Shown one piece after another: positions 60,682-64,000 of a stretch of DNA of 64,000 bases; the stretch's first letter is position 1; each line of letters opens with the position of its first letter. Source of the stretch: CAWELS01 sp964468205 (GTDB taxonomy: Bacteria > Acidobacteriota > Terriglobia > Bryobacterales > Bryobacteraceae); contig CAYXVG010000024.1 of assembly GCA_964468205.1 (NCBI GenBank), positions 1-64,000 of the forward strand, in the 5' to 3' direction. A program made the position numbers and the translations under genes. The notes under the pieces were generated by a model that was not told where the DNA came from, did no database searches, and saw nothing but the letters and a program-made list of their open reading frames with translations.

Positions 60682-61860
60682 ATGGAGATCCTCTATCTTG
60701 CGCACTGCACGCCCGACCGTCCGGACAAAGGCGAGAAGATCCGCGCCTATCACCAACTACAGAGCCTGGCGAGACGTCATGATGTGCACCTGGCGTGTTT
60801 CGCCCGTACCGCTCAGGAGGTGGCCGCCGCCGGCGAGCTCGGCAATATTTGCCCGAGCGTCCACATCGAGAAGGTCTCCCCCGCTGCTCGCCTGCTGCCG
60901 TCCGGCCTGGGTTTTTTGGCGGGGCGTTCCCTCACCGGGGGGATCTTCTCGGGCCGCGGTTTCAGGAAACACGTGCGGCGCTTGGCCGCGAGCCGGATGC
61001 TGGGCGCGACCGTCGCCTACTCCACGGTGATGGGCGTCCATGCGCCGCCGCCGGTCCCGTTGATCCTTGACATGGTGGACGTCGACAGCGAGAAGTGGAT
61101 GGCTTACGCCGCTTCCCGTGTTCCGGGGTTCCTTTTCGCTGCCGAAGGCCGGCGTCTGCGGGCGCTTGAATCGAGCCTTGGAGCGCGCTCCCGCTGCGTC
61201 TTTCTCTCAACAGTGCGGGAGAGTAATCTTTACCGTGGTATTGCTCCGGACGCCCGCGTGCTGACGATGGAAAATGGCGTCGACACAGCCTATTTCGACC
61301 CTTCGCTACCCCTGCCCGCCGCCGGCCCCCGCGGCGCTTTCGTCTTCGTCGGAGCGATGGACTACTTTCCGAACGTGGAGGCCGTCCGCTGGTTCGCATC
61401 CGCGGTACTGCCGTCGTTGCGCGAGCGCCGTCCGGGCGCGGAATTCGTGATTGTCGGCCGGAACCCCAAGCCGGCGGTCACAGCGCTGGGGAGGATTAAC
61501 GGTGTCACCGTCACCGGGTCAGTTCCGGACGTGCGTCCGTATCTCGCCGCCGCCGCCGCCGTCGTCGCGCCACTGCGGATTGCCCGCGGAATTCAGAACA
61601 AAGTGCTCGAAGCCTTGGCGATGGGCAAGCGTGTACTCGTCTCGCCAGCCATTTCCGAGACCCTCGGACCCGAACTCCCCACCGGAGTGACCGTCTGCGG
61701 AGAAGTGGCCGATTATTGCACCGCGCTGGCCTCACTGCCGGTTGGGCCGGCTCCGGCCGACCGGGTGATTCGCGAAGGCGTCCGGCGGCGGTATTGCTGG
61801 GAGGATAACATGGAGCGGCTCGACGCCGAACTGGGCGCAATTCAAGGCCGGCGGGCCTAG
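60682..61860 (+). CDS. Family 4 glycosyltransferase of the XrtA/PEP-CTERM (TIGR03087) type
   Basis: A 392-residue GT-B enzyme. The start ATG 60682 gives MEILYLAHCTPDRPDKGEKIRAYH, the distinctive opening of TIGR03087 glycosyltransferases; the frame upstream of it is tRNA. GAFVFVGAMDYFPNVEAVRWF begins the C-terminal domain, and VVAPLRIARGIQNKVLEALAMGKRVL is the nucleotide-sugar binding segment. It should add a sugar in exopolysaccharide synthesis linked to protein sorting by exosortase. No exosortase or PEP-CTERM protein is in the window. No Shine-Dalgarno sequence is visible; the leader after tRNA processing would be only 7 nt. Confidence 0.87.
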   Translation: MEILYLAHCTPDRPDKGEKIRAYHQLQSLARRHDVHLACFARTAQEVAAAGELGNICPSVHIEKVSPAARLLPSGLGFLAGRSLTGGIFSGRGFRKHVRRLAASRMLGATVAYSTVMGVHAPPPVPLILDMVDVDSEKWMAYAASRVPGFLFAAEGRRLRALESSLGARSRCVFLSTVRESNLYRGIAPDARVLTMENGVDTAYFDPSLPLPAAGPRGAFVFVGAMDYFPNVEAVRWFASAVLPSLRERRPGAEFVIVGRNPKPAVTALGRINGVTVTGSVPDVRPYLAAAAAVVAPLRIARGIQNKVLEALAMGKRVLVSPAISETLGPELPTGVTVCGEVADYCTALASLPVGPAPADRVIREGVRRRYCWEDNMERLDAELGAIQGRRA

Positions 61861-61902
61861 ACCGGGTGAGATTATCTCTTCCCGGCGCCCACAAGATCCA
61901 CA

Positions 61903-62364
61903 GTGCACGAGTTTTCCTCCACCCAGTTTGGTGTTCTCCACTACGAGCCGGAGCAGGTCCTGCACTTTCCCGCCGGCTTGCCCGCCTTCGAGGAAGAACG
62001 CTCGTTTCTGGCCGTTGAGGATTCCTCTCATGCCCCGATCATCTTCTTGCAGAGCCTGCTAACGCCGGATCTGGCATTTCTGACGCTGCCCGTCGCCTGC
62101 GTCGTCCCGGATTATGAATTCGAGCCTTCCGAGGAAGACCTCACCATCCTAGGCTGGCCGCCGGGCCATCGGCCGGGGATGGGGGACGAGGCTCTCTGCC
62201 TGGCGATTGTGACGGTCGGGGCCGACGGGGCGGCCAGTGCGAACCTGATGGCTCCTGTGGTAGTGAATCGCTCCAATCGGAAGGCAGTACAGTCGATCCA
62301 GTCGAGTGGGCTGTATTCTCACGAGCATCCGCTGGGAGACGGGGTCCGGGAGGAATCATGCTGA
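61903..62364 (+). CDS. fliW: Flagellar assembly factor FliW
   Basis: A 153-residue protein starting at GTG 61903. FGVLHYEPEQVLHFPAGLPAFEEERSFLAVED and FLTLPVACVVPDYEFEPSEEDL are typical FliW segments. FliW binds both flagellin and CsrA: free FliW sequesters CsrA until new flagellin displaces it. Its 3' end overlaps csrA by 7 bp, and flagellin follows, exactly the gene set needed for this switch. Confidence 0.95.
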   Translation: MHEFSSTQFGVLHYEPEQVLHFPAGLPAFEEERSFLAVEDSSHAPIIFLQSLLTPDLAFLTLPVACVVPDYEFEPSEEDLTILGWPPGHRPGMGDEALCLAIVTVGADGAASANLMAPVVVNRSNRKAVQSIQSSGLYSHEHPLGDGVREESC

Positions 62365-62627
62365 TTATTCGGCGGAGACAGGGAGAGTCCATCCTCATTG
62401 GTGAAGATATCCGGGTGCGGATCGTCGAGCTTTCTCCGGGGCGCGTGAAGATCGGCATCGACGCGCCGCCGGACGTGCTGATTCTGCGGGAAGAGATCCG
62501 CGTCGCCGGTGAGCAGAATGTCGCGGCGGCCCGGGGCGCGACAGCCGAGAACGTCCGCCGATTGCTGGCCGGATTCGGGATCGGCGTGACACAATCTAAT
62601 TCAAAAACCCAGAATCCTCTCCGATAA
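62358..62627 (+). CDS. csrA: Carbon storage regulator CsrA
   Basis: An 89-residue RNA-binding regulator (typical length 60-75), with an N-terminal core LIIRRRQGESILIGEDIRVRIVE and GRVKIGIDAPPDVLILREEI. Conserved L4/R6 and the R44-equivalent region needed for GGA recognition are present. The extra 20 C-terminal residues (TAENVRRLLAGFGIGVTQSN) extend the helix that contacts FliW in other bacteria. It overlaps fliW and precedes flagellin; its own stop codon is part of the candidate sigma28 promoter. Confidence 0.95.
   Translation: MLIIRRRQGESILIGEDIRVRIVELSPGRVKIGIDAPPDVLILREEIRVAGEQNVAAARGATAENVRRLLAGFGIGVTQSNSKTQNPLR
62601..62627 (+). promoter_or_regulatory. Sigma28 (FliA)-type promoter for flagellin inside the end of csrA
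   Basis: TCAA at 62601-62604, 15 nt, TCCGATAA at 62620-62627. The consensus is TAAA-N15-GCCGATAA, so each element has one mismatch and the spacing is exact. The final TAA of the -10 is the csrA stop codon. Transcription would begin near 62634, giving a leader of about 69 nt. Confidence 0.65.
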
Positions 62628-62644
62628 GCGAATCGTGAGCACAA

Positions 62645-62697
62645 GGCGGGTCACGCCGCCAGCCGGGAAAGGAATCCCGGCTTATCAGATTCAGGAG
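62645..62697 (+). promoter_or_regulatory. Flagellin leader with two hairpins and candidate CsrA sites
   Basis: Hairpin 1: GGCGG/CCGCC (62645-62660). Hairpin 2: 7-bp stem AGCCGGG/CCCGGCT (62661-62667 with 62676-62682) around an AAAGGAAT loop, presenting GGA as CsrA prefers. A second GGA lies in the ribosome site AGGAG (62693-62697), 5 nt before the ATG. This two-site layout matches the hag leader of Bacillus subtilis. Confidence 0.75.
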
Positions 62698-62702
62698 AGA
62701 AC

Positions 62703-64000
62703 ATGGGTTACTCAATCAACACCAACATTACCTCGTTGCAGGCGCAGGAGTATTTGCGCACAACGTCCGATTTTCAAGGCAAGACCATCAACCGGGTTAC
62801 GTCGGGACTGCGCATCATCAGTTCCGGCGACGACGCGGCCGGTCTCGCCATTGCCAATAGCTTCCGTTCAGACCGCGCGGTTCTGACCCAGGGCGTGCGG
62901 AACGCCAATGACGGTTTGTCCACCTTGCAGACCATCGACGGCGGCATGAACAACATCTCGATGCTGCTTGACCGGGCCCGCACACTGGCGGCCCAGTCGG
63001 CTTCCGGGACCTTCACCGGAGACCGGAACATCCTGAACAGTGAATTCCAGAGCGTGCTGAGCGAGATTGACCGCCAGGCCCAGGCCATTGGTTTGGACCA
63101 GGGAGGCGCATTCGCGAAGAACCTCGCAGTATTCATTGGTGGCGGCCGCGAGAACGCCGGCACAACCGCGATTCAGAACGGATCCGTCTCGGTGGACCTC
63201 GCGAGCTCGACTGTTGACACGAAAAGCCTCGGCATGACCGGTTTCGAGGTTGCCGGTGTCGACTCGGTGGACCTTGCCGATGGACAGGCTACCAGCGTCC
63301 AGGCAATCGTGAACAACGCAACCAACATCTCCTCGGCTGGCGACGGCTTCACGGACTTCTACTTCTACGGGCCCGGCTTCGGTGACGCCGAGCGAGTGAA
63401 GGTGAGCGTCAACACGAGCGGCGTGAGCAATATCGACGAGATGGTCACGGCGATCAACTCCGCCATCGAGAATGCCGGCAACGGTACCTCGGAGGCGGCG
63501 GCGGCCTTCAAGAATGCTGGCGTCATGGCGGCCGTGAAAACCGATTCGGACGGAAGCAAGCGCCTGTCGTTCAACTCCTCCGACGCGGCCTTCCAGGTGC
63601 GCGCGGGCGACCAGATGTCAAACGCGCTGCTTGGCAACGTCGCAGGTGCATCGGACCCGGCCGGTAAGGCGATGGACTACACCGTCCAGTCCGCGGCGGT
63701 CTCGGCGGCCGGTGCGACGGCAATCACCAACGTCGCCGCCGGCGATAAGATTGTCGTTCGCTTCCAGGGCGGCGGTCTTGAGAGCGCTGTCGATGTCACC
63801 ATCGATACCAACACAAACGGCACGGTTGCCGACGTGATTTCGGATCTCAATACCCAGATCGGAAACAACGCCGCTCTTCAATCCGCCGGAATCTCGATGA
63901 CCGCATCCACGGCCGGATCGAAGCTCGAATTCACCAGTTCCACCGGCGAGCACTTCACGGTTTCCACGGCCGGCGATGTGAGCGACCAACTAGGTCTTGG
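62703..64000 (+). CDS. fliC: Flagellin (3' truncated by window end)
   Basis: An open frame of 432 codons from ATG 62703 to the window edge. Residues 1-140 are the conserved flagellin D0/D1 helix region (GYSINTNITSLQAQEYLR, INRVTSGLRIISSGDDAAGLAIANSF, NDGLSTLQTIDGGMNNISMLLDRARTLAAQSASGTF). From about 150 on the sequence is a large, Ala/Gly/Thr/Ser-rich variable domain (D2/D3) that is still continuing at residue 432, so the full protein is much larger than a minimal 280-residue flagellin. The protein is exported and polymerises into the filament. AGGAG supports the start. Confidence 0.95.
   Translation, partial: MGYSINTNITSLQAQEYLRTTSDFQGKTINRVTSGLRIISSGDDAAGLAIANSFRSDRAVLTQGVRNANDGLSTLQTIDGGMNNISMLLDRARTLAAQSASGTFTGDRNILNSEFQSVLSEIDRQAQAIGLDQGGAFAKNLAVFIGGGRENAGTTAIQNGSVSVDLASSTVDTKSLGMTGFEVAGVDSVDLADGQATSVQAIVNNATNISSAGDGFTDFYFYGPGFGDAERVKVSVNTSGVSNIDEMVTAINSAIENAGNGTSEAAAAFKNAGVMAAVKTDSDGSKRLSFNSSDAAFQVRAGDQMSNALLGNVAGASDPAGKAMDYTVQSAAVSAAGATAITNVAAGDKIVVRFQGGGLESAVDVTIDTNTNGTVADVISDLNTQIGNNAALQSAGISMTASTAGSKLEFTSSTGEHFTVSTAGDVSDQLGL

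Noticed and set aside
1..64000. CRISPR arrays, insertion sequences, prophage genes, rRNA, riboswitches
   Set aside because: Looked for; no regularly spaced repeats, transposase or integrase motifs, rRNA stretches or recognisable riboswitch cores were seen.

Overview
This is a 64 kb stretch of high-GC bacterial chromosome carrying mostly housekeeping, envelope and carbohydrate genes. It probably comes from an Acidobacteriota, most likely a Bryobacterales/Solibacter-like member. The reasons are a large Oar-type outer-membrane receptor with an N-terminal carboxypeptidase-regulatory domain, several secreted or Tat-exported enzymes typical of that group (DUF362, ThuA, S9 peptidase, DUF5060 hydrolases), eukaryotic-type Ser/Thr kinases and XrtA/PEP-CTERM-associated polysaccharide genes. 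The taxonomic call rests on gene content only. I saw no transposase, integrase, CRISPR array or rRNA.

Layout. 1-10 kb: a 5'-truncated DUF255 thioredoxin-domain protein, a thiol peroxidase without the usual resolving cysteine, a two-catalytic-module glycoside hydrolase, an HU protein, then a tight run of site-2 protease, two glycosyltransferases and prepilin peptidase. 10-15 kb: a DUF362 protein, a TrmB-type regulator, a class-III aminotransferase and two PilZ or PilZ-like proteins. 15-19 kb: the yceD-rpmF-plsX-dsbD operon on the minus strand, then tRNA-Lys(TTT). 19-30 kb: the Oar-type receptor behind a clear sigma70 promoter, YbaK, ThuA, a methyltransferase, a MOCOS-like aminotransferase, an S9 peptidase and pgk with a strong intrinsic terminator. 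30-41 kb: a beta-helix protein, a minus-strand run (nth, lipoprotein, membrane glycosyltransferase, sugar kinase), an FAD lipoprotein oxidoreductase diverging from a TMTC-like membrane protein over overlapping -10 boxes, a broken SRPBCC gene, a zinc-ribbon membrane protein and a NadD-like enzyme.

41-47.9 kb: dnaG-rpoD, then a sugar permease overlapping a PQQ-type beta-propeller protein. 47.9-53.5 kb is the most unusual block: an active-looking Ser/Thr kinase with WD40 repeats, a tail-to-tail paralogous kinase whose catalytic motifs are degenerate (a predicted pseudokinase), and, divergent from it, a protein fusing a trypsin-like protease to an endonuclease/exonuclease/phosphatase-fold enzyme, preceded by short direct repeats around a candidate promoter. 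53.5-59 kb: a DUF5060 glycoside hydrolase and esterase operon, an acyl-CoA synthetase-like ligase and a membrane glycosyltransferase. 59.5-62 kb: a FemAB-type protein and a TIGR03087-type glycosyltransferase on either side of a tRNA-Val(CAC) with a bulged T-arm. 61.9 kb to the end: fliW-csrA-flagellin, where the flagellin leader carries a sigma28-like promoter inside the end of csrA and a GGA-loop hairpin plus a GGA-containing ribosome site, matching the known FliW-CsrA-flagellin feedback circuit.

Several genes have a TANNNT box exactly 7 nt before the start codon, suggesting leaderless transcripts are common in this organism.
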